Shown: positions 50,480 to 61,526, counted from the stretch's first letter. The stretch: 64,000 nt of DNA from Nonomuraea coxensis DSM 45129 (GCF_019397265.1 NZ_CP068985.1:7869001-7933000); one strand, 5' to 3'. The notes: generated by a model not told the origin, from the letters alone. Made by a program: numbers and translations.

Positions 50480-50529
50480 TAACCGGAGACCCCTCCGGTT
50501 AGGCTGCCGAACCGGAGAACTCTCCGATT
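50480..50529. promoter_or_regulatory. Two palindromic TetR-type operators
   Basis: TAACCGGAG (50480-50488) and CTCCGGTTA (50493-50501) form a perfect inverted repeat with a 4-base centre. A second copy, AACCGGAGA and TCTCCGATT (50510-50529), has one mismatch. They lie in the 86-bp divergent gap between the tetR and nitroreductase genes. Confidence 0.75.
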
Positions 50530-50545
50530 GAAAAGGGAGCCAAGC

Positions 50546-50959
50546 ATGGCCAACGACTTCAACCAGCAGATCATCGACGAGTTCCGCGCCAACGAGGGGC
50601 GGGTCGGCGGCATGTTCGAGGGCTCGCCGCTGCTGCTGCTCACCACCACCGGCGCGCGGAGCGGCCGGCAGACCACCACACCGGTGATGTACCTGCCGGA
50701 CGGCGACCGCTATGTGATCATCGCCTCGAACGCCGGCGCCGACCAGCACCCGGCCTGGTACCACAACCTCCGGGCCCACCCGGTCGCCACCGTCGAGGTC
50801 GGCACGGACACGTTCCAGGCCAAGGCCGTGCCCGTCGAGGGCGAGGAGCGCGACCAGCTCTACGCCCGCATGGTCGCCGTCGCCCCCGGCTTCGCCGAGT
50901 ACGAGCGCAAGACCAGCCGCCGCATCCCGGTGCTGGCGCTGAACCCCGAGAGCGCCTAG
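50546..50959 (+). CDS. F420-dependent nitroreductase (Ddn/DUF385 family)
   Basis: The 137-residue protein has the Ddn pattern GSPLLLLTTTGARSGRQTTT, TPVMYLPDGDRYVIIASNAG and HPAWYHNLRAHPVATVEVG, which binds deazaflavin F420. ATG 50546 has GGGAGC upstream. It is controlled most likely by the divergent TetR regulator. The natural substrate is unknown. Confidence 0.9.
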   Translation: MANDFNQQIIDEFRANEGRVGGMFEGSPLLLLTTTGARSGRQTTTPVMYLPDGDRYVIIASNAGADQHPAWYHNLRAHPVATVEVGTDTFQAKAVPVEGEERDQLYARMVAVAPGFAEYERKTSRRIPVLALNPESA

Positions 50960-51192
50960 AAGGGCGTGTCGTCACCGTGGCCGGGCTCGGCCCGGCGGGC
51001 CATGGCGGCGGCGAGCTTGACCCGGGCCCCCTGGAGCCACTCCTCGCAGACGGCCGCCAGCCGCTCGCCGCGCTCCCAGAGCTCGATCGACTGCTCCAGG
51101 GTGAGCCCGCCGGTCTCCAGGCGCCGTACGACCTCGGTCAGCTCCTCGCGGGCCTGCTCGTAGGAGGGCGTCTTCTCGTCTGCTGCTGCCAC
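50956..51192 (-). CDS. xseB: Exodeoxyribonuclease VII small subunit
   Basis: The 78-residue protein is a typical XseB: PSYEQAREELTEVVRRLETG, LTLEQSIELWERGERLAAVC and a short C-terminal tail. GTG 51192 is chosen for spacing to AGGG; GTG 51201 is possible. Unlike the usual xseA-xseB order on one strand, it is inverted and separated from xseA by the tetR/nitroreductase pair. Its stop overlaps the nitroreductase stop region. Confidence 0.92.
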   Translation of the reverse strand: MAAADEKTPSYEQAREELTEVVRRLETGGLTLEQSIELWERGERLAAVCEEWLQGARVKLAAAMARRAEPGHGDDTPF

Positions 51193-51232
51193 GGGAACCA
51201 CCCTAGACGCCCGGACGCGCCCCGGCGGACGG

Positions 51233-51766
51233 CTACGACGTCTTGGGGCGCTGCTGGAGCAGGCCCGCCAGCTCGGCCAGCTCCGGCCAGTCGGCCGTGC
51301 CGGTGACCACGAGCGTCACGTCGGGCAGGACGCGCACCAGCGTGCGCTGGTTCTTGTCCTCGCGGAAGCGCCGCTCCCAGGTCTCGCCGCCGATCTCCTG
51401 CGTGCCGACGGCCTTGTCGGAGTTGGCCATGCGGTTGGCGAACTCGGCCGCGGGCCGCTCGTCGCTCTGCGCGAACATCGCGTGCTCGCGCTTGGCGGTG
51501 GCGAAGCCGAGGTAGAGGACCTGGGCGCCGTTCTTGCCCTGGGCGATGCGGTTGCTGTTGGGCACCCAGCCCGCGGGGTCCTGACGCGGCGACCATACCT
51601 GGTAGGGCACGTCGTGGGAGAAGTTGGCGACGGTGATGGAGTAGTCGCGCCGCGGGATGTGCTCCTCCCGGCCCTGCGGCGCGATCAGCACGAAGGCCAC
51701 CGCCCCCGCCAGGCAGATGAAGAGCGCTACCGCGTAACCGTAGAAGCCGTCCGTGAACCGTCGCAC
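51233..51766 (-). CDS. DUF4245 family membrane-anchored protein
   Basis: The 177-residue protein has one N-terminal transmembrane helix (FYGYAVALFICLAGAVAFVL) and a DUF4245 outer domain ending LPDVTLVVTGTADWPELAEL. GTG 51766 is the start. In actinobacteria such genes lie next to glpX, as here. Function unknown. Confidence 0.82.
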   Translation of the reverse strand: MRRFTDGFYGYAVALFICLAGAVAFVLIAPQGREEHIPRRDYSITVANFSHDVPYQVWSPRQDPAGWVPNSNRIAQGKNGAQVLYLGFATAKREHAMFAQSDERPAAEFANRMANSDKAVGTQEIGGETWERRFREDKNQRTLVRVLPDVTLVVTGTADWPELAELAGLLQQRPKTS

Positions 51767-51777
51767 ATCGCCCGAGG

Positions 51778-52401
51778 TTACCCGCTGGAGGAGGCGGTCG
51801 CCCCAGTGGTGGTCCCCGAGACGACCGGGCGGATCTGCCCGATGATGGCGAGAACCTCCTCGGCCAGCGCCCGGTCGCCGGTGCGTACGACCTCCGAGAC
51901 CGCCGCCGCCAAGGCGCCCGTGATCACCACCACCAGCGCCGACTCGTCCTCGAACAGCGCCGCGTTGAGCTGCGCCCACTTGCGCAGCCGGTCGCGCATG
52001 ACCACCTCGAAGCCGGGCGGGCCGTCGCCGCGCAGGAACAGCGCGGCCAGCTCGCGCTCCTCCAGGCAGCCGTCGAGGTAGGCGCGGGCGGCGCTCACGA
52101 ACACCCGCATGCGGTCGCTCTCGCCGGCCGCGCGGGCCTCCCTGGCCGCCTGCTTGGTGCGCTGCGACTGGCGGGCCTGCCACTCCTCGAAGAGCGTGAG
52201 ATAGAGGTCGGCCTTGCCGGAGAAATGGTGGTAGAGGCTGCCGACGCTGGCCTCCGCCCGGGACACCACATCGGTCACGCCGGCCTCGGCGAAGCCCTTG
52301 GAGACGAAGATCTCCCTCGCCGCGGTGAGCAGCGCGCTGCGCGTCGCCGCGCCCCGTTCCGACGTGCGCGGCTGGGTCACGACGGGTTCCACTTCGCTCA
52401 T
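51778..52401 (-). CDS. TetR family regulator
   Basis: The 207-residue protein shows SALLTAAREIFVSKGFAEAG and VTDVVSRAEASVGSLYHHFS, a clear TetR HTH. ATG 52401 has GGAGGAG five bases upstream; longer forms starting further upstream have weaker signals. It is divergent from glpX and 11 bp upstream of the DUF4245 gene on the same strand. Confidence 0.88.
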   Translation of the reverse strand: MSEVEPVVTQPRTSERGAATRSALLTAAREIFVSKGFAEAGVTDVVSRAEASVGSLYHHFSGKADLYLTLFEEWQARQSQRTKQAAREARAAGESDRMRVFVSAARAYLDGCLEERELAALFLRGDGPPGFEVVMRDRLRKWAQLNAALFEDESALVVVITGALAAAVSEVVRTGDRALAEEVLAIIGQIRPVVSGTTTGATASSSG

Positions 52402-52620
52402 ACGCTCTCCTCCACGCACGACGCCCTGCTCCATGGTGAAGGCGAGATGTCTGCCGCGCACGTGAATGGCGCAAAATCCGTTCTCCGCCCCGCAGGCGCA
52501 GCTCGAAGCTTACCGACCGGGTACGGCCGGGCCGAGATCCGAAGGCAGCACATCATCCGCCTCAAGCCGGGAAAAGTACGGCATCTACCATCGAGTAAGT
52601 CGTCTTCGAGGAGGCCAATG

Positions 52621-53649
52621 ATGTCCGAGTCGGTCCCCGCGCCGCTCGCCACGAGCGAGCACGCCCCTGATCGCAACCTGGCGCTGGAGCTTGTCCGCGT
52701 CACCGAGGCCGCCGCCATGGCCGCCGCCCGCTGGGTCGGCAGAGGTGACAAGAACGGCGCCGACGGCGCGGCCGTGAACGCCATGCGCCAGCTCATCAAC
52801 ACCGTCTCCATGAACGGCGTGGTGGTCATCGGCGAGGGCGAGAAGGACCACGCCCCCATGCTGTTCAACGGCGAGCACGTCGGCGACGGCAGCGGCCCCG
52901 ACTGCGACGTGGCCGTGGACCCGATCGACGGCACCCGGCTGACGGCGCTCGGCATGCCCGACGCGGTGTCGGTGATCGCGGTGAGCGAGCGCGGCTCGAT
53001 GTACGACCCGTCGGCCGTTTTCTACATGGAGAAGCTGGTCACCGGCCCAGAGGCGGCCGACGTCGTGGACATCGACGCCCCCGTGTCGGCCAACATCCAG
53101 GCCGTGGCGCGGGCCAAGCACTGCTCGCCCTCCGACGTGACGGTGGTCGTGCTCGACCGGCCCCGGCACGAACGGCTGGTCAAGGAGATCAGGGAGACCG
53201 GGGCGCGGATCAAGTTCATCACCGACGGCGACGTGGCGGGCGCCATCATGGCGGCGCGCACCGGCACCGGCATCGACCTCATGCTCGGCATCGGCGGCAC
53301 GCCCGAGGGCATCGTGGCGGCGTGCGCGCTCAAGTGCCTGGGGGGCGTGATCCAGGGCAAGCTGTGGCCGCGGGACGACGCCGAACGGCAGCGGGCCATC
53401 GACGCCGGGCACGACCTCGGGCAGGTGCTCACCACCAACGACCTGGTCCGCTCCGACGACGTGTTCTTCGCCGCGACCGGCATCACGCAGGGCGAGCTCA
53501 TGCAGGGCGTACGGTTCCGGGCCGGCTCGGCGATGACGCAGTCGCTGGTGATGCGCGGGCGGTCGGGGACCATCAGGAAGATCGAGAGCGAGCACCAGCT
53601 CTGGAAGTTGCGGGCTTACAGCGCCATCAACTTCGACACGGCCGGCTGA
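52621..53649 (+). CDS. glpX: Class II fructose-1,6-bisphosphatase
   Basis: This 342-residue enzyme of gluconeogenesis shows GVVVIGEGEKDHAPML, DVAVDPIDGTRLTALG, KFITDGDVAGAIMAARTGTG and GIGGTPEGIVAACALK, all typical for GlpX. GAGGAGG at 52608-52614 favours ATG 52621 over ATG 52618. The 219-bp gap upstream holds no other gene. Confidence 0.95.
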   Translation: MSESVPAPLATSEHAPDRNLALELVRVTEAAAMAAARWVGRGDKNGADGAAVNAMRQLINTVSMNGVVVIGEGEKDHAPMLFNGEHVGDGSGPDCDVAVDPIDGTRLTALGMPDAVSVIAVSERGSMYDPSAVFYMEKLVTGPEAADVVDIDAPVSANIQAVARAKHCSPSDVTVVVLDRPRHERLVKEIRETGARIKFITDGDVAGAIMAARTGTGIDLMLGIGGTPEGIVAACALKCLGGVIQGKLWPRDDAERQRAIDAGHDLGQVLTTNDLVRSDDVFFAATGITQGELMQGVRFRAGSAMTQSLVMRGRSGTIRKIESEHQLWKLRAYSAINFDTAG

Positions 53650-53681
53650 GACCTGGCGGTGGTTGAGGCCCGTGGGTGGGG

Positions 53682-54332
53682 TCAGCGGCGGCGTTTGCGG
53701 CGGGGGGGTTCCTTGACCTTGACCTCGCCGGCGAAGTTCGTCGTGCGGACCTCCACCACGGGCGCGCCGGGCTCGGTGGGCTGCTTGGTGAGGCGGACGG
53801 TCTTGCCCTTGGCGACCCTGATGACCTCGAGGTCCTCGGGCACCTGGATCTCCAGCCCGCCGAAGACCAGCGTGGCGTTGATGACCACCCGCCGGTTCTG
53901 CAGGATGGCGTCGCGCAGGTCCAGCTTGGTGGTGCCGAACATGGCCGTCACCGCGAGCTCGGCGGGCACGACCCAGCGCCCGCCCCGCCGTTCCTGCTTG
54001 AAGATGGCCGAGACCGGCCGGCCGTCGAGGTTGAGCGGCTGCTGGTCGGCGGGGAGCAGGTCGGCGGTGAGCCCGGCGAGGTCGCCGAGGGTGCGCGCCG
54101 AGTAGAGCACGCCGAGGCGTTCCTCCAGCTCCTCCAGCGTGATCCGGCCGTCGGCGTGGGCGTCCTGGAGCACCTGCGCGATGCGTTCGCGGTCGGCGTC
54201 GGAGGCCCGCAGCTCGGACGGAGCCGGCAGGTCGGCCGCGGCGGGCGGACGCCGCGCGGACACGAACTCCTCGGCCAGCCGTTCACCGACTTCCTGCAGC
54301 TTCGGCAACCAGGACCCTGCGCGTTCGTTCAC
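53682..54332 (-). CDS. DUF1707 protein with LiaF-like C-terminal domain
   Basis: The 216-residue protein has the DUF1707 motif ELRASDADRERIAQVLQDAH, ADGRITLEELEERLGVLYSA, then a beta-helix-like C-terminal domain (TAMFGTTKLDLRDAILQNRR, VFGGLEIQVPEDLEV) as in LiaF-type proteins. It lacks transmembrane helices and ends in a basic tail. It is convergent with glpX. Confidence 0.82.
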   Translation of the reverse strand: MNERAGSWLPKLQEVGERLAEEFVSARRPPAAADLPAPSELRASDADRERIAQVLQDAHADGRITLEELEERLGVLYSARTLGDLAGLTADLLPADQQPLNLDGRPVSAIFKQERRGGRWVVPAELAVTAMFGTTKLDLRDAILQNRRVVINATLVFGGLEIQVPEDLEVIRVAKGKTVRLTKQPTEPGAPVVEVRTTNFAGEVKVKEPPRRKRRR

Positions 54333-54453
54333 ATCTCCGACGATATCCCCCGACGGGCGGTTTCGCTCGGCGCGCTACGCCGGAATCATCGCGCGATTCG
54401 CTCCGTTGATCCCGTCAAAAGGCCGGGCAAAGGCCGCGCAGACGGAGGTGGGC

Positions 54454-55137
54454 GTGCATCAACCGGCACGATGGGGACTGGGCGCGGCCGGGGCGGGCGT
54501 CCTCCTGGTCCTCGGCCTGGACCTGACCAGCGTGGACGAGATCAACCCGTTCAGGCGGACCATCAGCGAGCACGGTCTCGGTCCCGGCGGCTGGGTCTTC
54601 GGCCTCGGCGTGGGCCTGCTGGCGGCCGGGTCGGCGGCCATCGCGGTGTCGCTGGCCCGCAGGCGGCTCGCCGGGATCGTCGGCACGGTCGCGCTGCTGG
54701 GCTGGAGCGTGGGCCTGTTCCTGACGGCCTGGTTCGAGAAGCACGACTGGTCGGTGGGGCCCAGCATGAGCGGCAGCATTCACCGGGTGGGCAGCTTCGT
54801 GGCGTTCCTGTGCCTGCCGCTGGCGGTCCTGGTGATCGCCAGGCCGCGTTCGCGGGCGTGGCGGCGGGAGCGGTCGCGGGCCACGCTGGTCGCCTTCTGT
54901 CTCGGCGTCTGCTCGGTGCTGTGGGTGGCGGGCATCGCGACGATGATCCTCATAGGGGCGCGGGCGGGGCTGCCCTGGTATCGGGTGATGCCGCTCGGGC
55001 TGGTGGAGAGGGGGCTGGCGGTCACCGAGGTGGCCGCGCTGCTCGCGCTCGGCGTGTGGGCGGCGGCAAGGCGGCTCGACGCCGCCCCTGCCGGGACGGC
55101 GCCGGAGCCCGGCGGGGCGATGAGGTCGTCCGCGTAG
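54454..55137 (+). CDS. DUF998-like integral membrane protein
   Basis: The 227-residue protein has six predicted hydrophobic segments and typical DUF998 features (RRTISEHGLGPGGWVFGLGV; MSGSIHRVGSFVAFLCLPLA). GTG 54454 is chosen with GGAGG at 54444-54448; GTG 54448 overlaps that site. Function unknown. Confidence 0.78.
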   Translation: MHQPARWGLGAAGAGVLLVLGLDLTSVDEINPFRRTISEHGLGPGGWVFGLGVGLLAAGSAAIAVSLARRRLAGIVGTVALLGWSVGLFLTAWFEKHDWSVGPSMSGSIHRVGSFVAFLCLPLAVLVIARPRSRAWRRERSRATLVAFCLGVCSVLWVAGIATMILIGARAGLPWYRVMPLGLVERGLAVTEVAALLALGVWAAARRLDAAPAGTAPEPGGAMRSSA

Positions 55138-55237
55138 CCCGTCGCGATGCCCCTGCTCCGCTGCTGGCGCGACGGCCTGGCGTGCGGCTAACCTGACTCC
55201 GCCTCACGTTTGATCTCCCCCCAATCAGGAGGCCGCC

Positions 55238-56404
55238 GTGCCGTCCCCGCGCGACCGCCAGGCCCGTGTGGCCACGTCCGCCGTCTTCGCCCTCCAAGGG
55301 CTGTCCTTCGCCTCACTGCTGGTCCAGGTCGCGAACCTGCAGGCCAAGCACGGCATCGACGACGGCACGCTCACGCTGCTGCTGCTCATCGTGCCGGTGT
55401 TCGCGGGCGTCGGCAGCGTGGCGGCCGGCACGTACGCCGCCCGCCACGGCAGCAGGCCGCTGCTGCGCGCCGCCCAGCCGGTGGTCGCCGCCGCCGTGGT
55501 GCTCGCCGGGCTCGCGCCGAACGTGCCGCTGCTGATCCCGGTGCTGCTGGTGTTCGGGGTGTCGGTCGGCGCCGTGGACGCGGGCATGAACATGCAGGGC
55601 GTCGCGGTCGAACGCCGCTACGGCATCCAGGTGCTCAACGGGTTCCACTGCGTGTGGAGCGTGCTCAGCCTGGCCGGGGCGCTGTGGGCGTCGGCCGCCT
55701 CCGGGCTGCCGCTCCACTGGATCATGGCGATCCCCATGGTCGTCGTCGTGGCCGGCTCGCTCTACGCCGGGCCCCGCCTCTGCGCGAAGGAGGAGGAGCA
55801 GCCGGAGAGCGAGGTCTCGCCCATCGGCGGCTCGCTCCCCTGGCGGCCGCTCATCCCGCTCTGCCTGGCCATGGCCTTCCTCTACATCGGCGACGCCGCC
55901 GTCTCCAACTTCAACACCGTCCTCATGAAGAACGAGCTGCACGCGAGCGCGGGCGTCATCCCGCTGGCGTACGCCGCCTACCAGGCGACGACGCTCGCCG
56001 TCCGGCTCGGCGGCGACGTCGCGGCCCGCCGGTACGGGCCCGCCGCCATCGTGCGCATCGGCGCGGTGATCGCCACGGCCGGCTTCCTCGGCGTGGTCCT
56101 CGCGCCCAACCAGGTGCTCGGCATCGTCGCGTTCGGCCTGACCGGGGTGGGGCTCGCGGTCGTCGGGCCGCAGTCGTTCTCGGCGGCGGGCAAGCTCGAC
56201 CCGGCAGGCACCGGCGTGGCCATCGCCCGGGTCAACCTCTTCAACTACATCGGCTTCATCCTCGGCGCGGCCCTGATCGGCGGCATCGCGGAGGCGGCGA
56301 ACTACCGGGTGGCGTACGCGGCGCCGCTGGTGCTGGCGGCCGCGATCTTCGTGCTGGCGCCCGCCTTCCAGCCCAGGACCCCGGCCGCTCCGGCCGCCGC
56401 CTGA
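55238..56404 (+). CDS. Major facilitator superfamily transporter
   Basis: The 388-residue protein has about 11-12 transmembrane segments, with VFGVSVGAVDAGMNMQGVAV and ATTLAVRLGGDVAARRYGPA in the order expected for the FucP/YfkF-like MFS group. GTG 55238 has AGGAGG upstream. Substrate cannot be predicted. Confidence 0.86.
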   Translation: MPSPRDRQARVATSAVFALQGLSFASLLVQVANLQAKHGIDDGTLTLLLLIVPVFAGVGSVAAGTYAARHGSRPLLRAAQPVVAAAVVLAGLAPNVPLLIPVLLVFGVSVGAVDAGMNMQGVAVERRYGIQVLNGFHCVWSVLSLAGALWASAASGLPLHWIMAIPMVVVVAGSLYAGPRLCAKEEEQPESEVSPIGGSLPWRPLIPLCLAMAFLYIGDAAVSNFNTVLMKNELHASAGVIPLAYAAYQATTLAVRLGGDVAARRYGPAAIVRIGAVIATAGFLGVVLAPNQVLGIVAFGLTGVGLAVVGPQSFSAAGKLDPAGTGVAIARVNLFNYIGFILGAALIGGIAEAANYRVAYAAPLVLAAAIFVLAPAFQPRTPAAPAAA

Positions 56405-56430
56405 TCACCTGCCCTGATCACCTGCCCTGG

Positions 56431-57378
56431 TCAGCGGCCGGGACGGACGACCTCGGCCAGCTCGACAGGACGGTTCTCGCGCAGCGACAGGTCGGCGGCC
56501 TCGGCGACGTACAGGGCGGACAGGGCGTCGAGAATGGTGCAGGGGTTCTCGGCGCCGGTCAGGAAGGCGTCGATCTCGCTGCGGTAGGCGTGCTCGAACC
56601 GGGTGACGAAGTCCGGCCAGGGCTCATCCGGCTCCGGCAGGCCCTCGACGCTGCGGAGCGGCGCGCGCGGGCCGAGGCCGACCGCCTGGGTGCGGCGGGT
56701 GCCTGCCAGCTCCATGCGCACGTCGTAGCCGGCGCCGTTGTAGCGGGAGCCCTGGAGGGTGGCGAGCGTGCCGTCGTCCAGCGTGAGCAGCGCCGTGCTG
56801 GTGTCGACGTCGCCGGCCTCGGCGAAGAACGCCGCCCCCCGGTTGGCCCCGCGCGCGAACACCGAGACCACCTCGCGGCCGGTGACCCAGCGCAGCGCGT
56901 CGAAGTCGTGGACGTGGCAGTCGCGGAAGATCCCCCCGGACAGCGGCAGGTACGACGCCGGCGGCGGCGCGGGATCGGCCGTCACCAGGTGGACGCGGTG
57001 CAGCTCGCCCAGCTCCCCCGCGCGCAGCGCCGCCCGCGCCGCCGCGTATCCAGGGTCGAACCTGCGCTGGAAGCCGATCTGCACCCGGTGCCCCTCGGTC
57101 GCCTCCAGCACCTTCAGCGTCTCGGCCACCGTGCCGGCCGCCGGCTTCTCGCAGAAGACGGGGATGCCCCGGGCGCACGCCTTGAGTATCAGGTCGGCGT
57201 GCGTGCTGGTGGGGGTGGCGATGACGACGGCGTCCACGTCGAACGGGTCGCCGGGCTCGCCGTACGGGGTGCTGCGCACGGGGTCGGCCACGACCAGCTC
57301 GTCCACCAGCGGGTGCGCTGCCAGGGTGGCGGCGTGAAAGGCTCCGATCCGGCCGAGACCCAGCAGTCCCACACGCAT
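56431..57378 (-). CDS. Gfo/Idh/MocA family oxidoreductase
   Basis: The 315-residue protein has a Rossmann fold (MRVGLLGLGRIGAFHAATLA), PTSTHADLILKACARGIPVFCEKP and HDFDALRWVTG, as in inositol 2-dehydrogenase-type enzymes. Between the first strand and DVDAVVIATP the protein is about 15-20 residues shorter than usual (VVADPVRSTPYGEPGDPFDV), so part of the NAD domain is compressed. ATG 57378 has GGAG upstream. Substrate not known. Confidence 0.85.
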   Translation of the reverse strand: MRVGLLGLGRIGAFHAATLAAHPLVDELVVADPVRSTPYGEPGDPFDVDAVVIATPTSTHADLILKACARGIPVFCEKPAAGTVAETLKVLEATEGHRVQIGFQRRFDPGYAAARAALRAGELGELHRVHLVTADPAPPPASYLPLSGGIFRDCHVHDFDALRWVTGREVVSVFARGANRGAAFFAEAGDVDTSTALLTLDDGTLATLQGSRYNGAGYDVRMELAGTRRTQAVGLGPRAPLRSVEGLPEPDEPWPDFVTRFEHAYRSEIDAFLTGAENPCTILDALSALYVAEAADLSLRENRPVELAEVVRPGR

Positions 57379-57421
57379 GGCGGCTCCAGTGACGCGACGT
57401 GCCTCCTTTCTAGGCGAGGCG

Positions 57422-58837
57422 TCAGCCTGGGTCAACCATTTGTCCTGACATTCGGACCTTCAATCCGTGGACGACCTCGGGCGCCTGGCGCGCCGGCAGC
57501 CGGGCGAACCCGACGACCACGGCGGGCGGACCGGCGAGCTCGCGCATCGGACCCACCGGCTCGGCCGACAGTCCGAGCTCGCGCGCCGCGCGCACCACGT
57601 CCCGCTCGGCCCAGCCGTCCGGGAGCTCCAGGTATACGTGCAGCCCCGCCTCGATGCCCTTGACCCGCACCTGTGGCAGCTCCTCGGACAGCGCCGCGAC
57701 CAGGGCGTCCCTGCGGCGGCGGTACTCCCTCCGCATGCGCCGCAGATGCCTGTCGTAGCCGCCGGTGCGCAGGAAGTGCGCGAGGGCGTACTGGTCGACG
57801 ACCGGGGAGCCGAGGTCCAGCTCGCCGCGCGCCCGGCGGACCTCCTCGGCCAGCTCCGGCGGCGCGGCCACCCAGCCGAGGCGCAGCCCGGGGGCCAGCG
57901 CCTTGCTCACGCTGCCGGACAGGACCACCCGGTCCGGGGCGAGGCCCTGGAGGCAGCCGACGGGGTCGCGGTCGAAACGGAACTCGGCGTCGTAGTCGTC
58001 CTCCAGGACGTACCGGCCGCCCGCGTGCGCCCACTCCACGAGCGCCGCGCGGCGCGGCGGGGACAGGACCACGCCCGTCGGGAACTGGTGCGCCGGGGTG
58101 ACCAGGGCCGCCTCGCCCGTCAGCCGCCGTACGTCGAGGCCCTCCTCGTCCACGGGCACCGGCACGAGCCGGGCGCCCGCCCGCCGCAGCAGCGGGACCT
58201 GGCCGAGGCTCGTCGGGTCCTCCACGGCGAGGCGCAGGCCGCGTTCCCGGCTCAGGACGTGCACCACCAGGCTGAGGCCCTGGGCGACGCCGCCGACGAC
58301 GACCAGGTTCTCCGGGCGCACGTCGGCCGCCCGGACCCGGCGCAGGTAGCCGGCCAGCTCCTCGCGCAGCTCGGGCACGCCGCCGGGGTCGCCGTAGTCG
58401 AGGGCGTCGGACGGCACGGCGGTCAGGACGTGGCGGACGGCGGCGAGCCAGCGCTGCCGGGGGAAATGGGCGAGATCGGGCGAGGTGGGCCGATGCCCGT
58501 AGTAGCTCCCCCGGCGAACGTCGCGCGCGGGCGCCGGGGGACGGGGGACGGGAGGGCGGTCGGGGGCCGGGGCGAGGTCGGGGGTGGCGGGGGTTCTCGG
58601 GGTGACGTGGGTGCCCGTGCCGACGCGCGAGGCCAGGAACCCTTCGGCGACGAGCTGCTCGTACGCCTCCACCACCACTCCCCTGGACACCTGGAGGTCG
58701 GCGGCGAGGTCGCGGGTGGCGGGCAGCCGGGTGCCGGGCGCGAGCCGCCCGCCCCGGATGGAGTTCCGCAACTCGGAGGCAATTTGCCCCGCAATTCCAC
58801 CTTTTTCCCGATTTATCCGGATGTGTAAGTCGGCCAC
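57422..58837 (-). CDS. MocR/PdxR-type regulator (GntR HTH plus aminotransferase domain)
   Basis: The 471-residue protein has a GntR winged helix at residues 1-80 (IAGQIASELRNSIRGGRLAP, GTRLPATRDLAADLQVSRG) and a class I aminotransferase-like domain, with the PLP lysine in SGSVSKALAPGLRLGW. It is divergent from an EamA exporter gene at 58906, the usual arrangement for local control. Confidence 0.9.
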   Translation of the reverse strand: MADLHIRINREKGGIAGQIASELRNSIRGGRLAPGTRLPATRDLAADLQVSRGVVVEAYEQLVAEGFLASRVGTGTHVTPRTPATPDLAPAPDRPPVPRPPAPARDVRRGSYYGHRPTSPDLAHFPRQRWLAAVRHVLTAVPSDALDYGDPGGVPELREELAGYLRRVRAADVRPENLVVVGGVAQGLSLVVHVLSRERGLRLAVEDPTSLGQVPLLRRAGARLVPVPVDEEGLDVRRLTGEAALVTPAHQFPTGVVLSPPRRAALVEWAHAGGRYVLEDDYDAEFRFDRDPVGCLQGLAPDRVVLSGSVSKALAPGLRLGWVAAPPELAEEVRRARGELDLGSPVVDQYALAHFLRTGGYDRHLRRMRREYRRRRDALVAALSEELPQVRVKGIEAGLHVYLELPDGWAERDVVRAARELGLSAEPVGPMRELAGPPAVVVGFARLPARQAPEVVHGLKVRMSGQMVDPG

Positions 58838-58905
58838 ATTGGTCCTGTCTTCCGGCGCTGGATTGGACTGTTTACGCGAACCAATGTCTTTCTAGCATCC
58901 TTCGC

Positions 58906-59784
58906 ATGAAGCACGGCATCCTCGGCGCCTCGTCCGCCATGTTCCTGGTCGGCACGCTGGCCGGCGTCTCCGGTCTCGTCGGCGCGTACCCGCTGTACGG
59001 CGGCCAGGCGGTCCGGTACCTCGTCGCGGCCGCCATCCTGCTCCTCCTCACCCGCCTGCTCGGCCTGCGGTTCGTCCGCCTGACCGGCCGCGAGAGCGGG
59101 TACCTCGGCCTGCTCACGCTGCTCGGCCTGGTCGTGTTCAACGTGTGCGTCATCGAGGCCACCCGCGCCGCCGGCCCCGTCCTGGTCGGCACCGTCCTCG
59201 GCACCGTGCCGCTGTGGCTCGCCCTGGCCGGCGGCCGTCCCGCGCCACGGCTGCTGGCCGGCGCGGCGGTCGTGGTGGCCGGCGCCACCCTCGCCACCGG
59301 GCTCGGCACCGGCAACCTGCCCGCACTCCTCTGGTCGCTCGGCGCCCTGGCCGGCGAGGTCGCCTTCTCGCTGCTGGCCATCCCGCTGCTGCCCAGGCTG
59401 GGGGCGATCCGGGTGTCGGCGTACTCGACGGCGCTGGCCGTCCCGATGCTGCTCGCCGTCGGGCTCGTGGCCGAGGGCACGGCGATGTTCCGGGTGCCGA
59501 CGATGCCGGAGACGCTCGGCTTCGCCTACATGTCGGTCGTCATCACGGTGCTCGCCTTCTTCCTCTGGTACACCGCGCTCCCCCGGCTCGGCCCCGGGAC
59601 GGCGGGCCTGTTCGCCGGGCTCATCCCGGTGGGGGCGATCGTGACGGGAGCGGTGCTGGGCGTCGCCGTGCCCTCCGCGTACGACCTGATGGGCGCCGCG
59701 CTCGTGATCGCCGGCATCCTCGTCGGGCTCACGGCCCCGGCCCCGGCAGGGGAGCCCGTACGGGCCGCCGCGGGAGGCGCGTAA
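58906..59784 (+). CDS. EamA/DMT family exporter
   Basis: The 292-residue membrane protein has ten hydrophobic segments in two EamA repeats (GLVVFNVCVIEATRAAGPVL; VVITVLAFFLWYTALPRLGP). It is divergent from the MocR regulator, 68 bp away. Likely metabolite exporter; substrate unknown. Confidence 0.87.
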   Translation: MKHGILGASSAMFLVGTLAGVSGLVGAYPLYGGQAVRYLVAAAILLLLTRLLGLRFVRLTGRESGYLGLLTLLGLVVFNVCVIEATRAAGPVLVGTVLGTVPLWLALAGGRPAPRLLAGAAVVVAGATLATGLGTGNLPALLWSLGALAGEVAFSLLAIPLLPRLGAIRVSAYSTALAVPMLLAVGLVAEGTAMFRVPTMPETLGFAYMSVVITVLAFFLWYTALPRLGPGTAGLFAGLIPVGAIVTGAVLGVAVPSAYDLMGAALVIAGILVGLTAPAPAGEPVRAAAGGA

Positions 59785-59810
59785 TCTACAGGCCGGACGA
59801 AAGGATGGAC

Positions 59811-61463
<1,653 letters not shown>

Positions 61464-61477
61464 GGAACGGCGGAGGA

Positions 61478-61510
61478 GGTGCCGGGTGGGGGGTTTCGCC
61501 GCTCGGCACC
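61478..61510. terminator. Hairpin between convergent fumarase and DUF5999 genes
   Basis: GGTGCCG (61478-61484) pairs with CGGCACC (61504-61510) over a 19-base loop that itself contains G- and C-rich stretches. It lies 15 bp after the fumarase stop and before the end of the gene at 61527. Confidence 0.55.
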
Positions 61511-61526
61511 GGCGGGCGAGGGGTTG

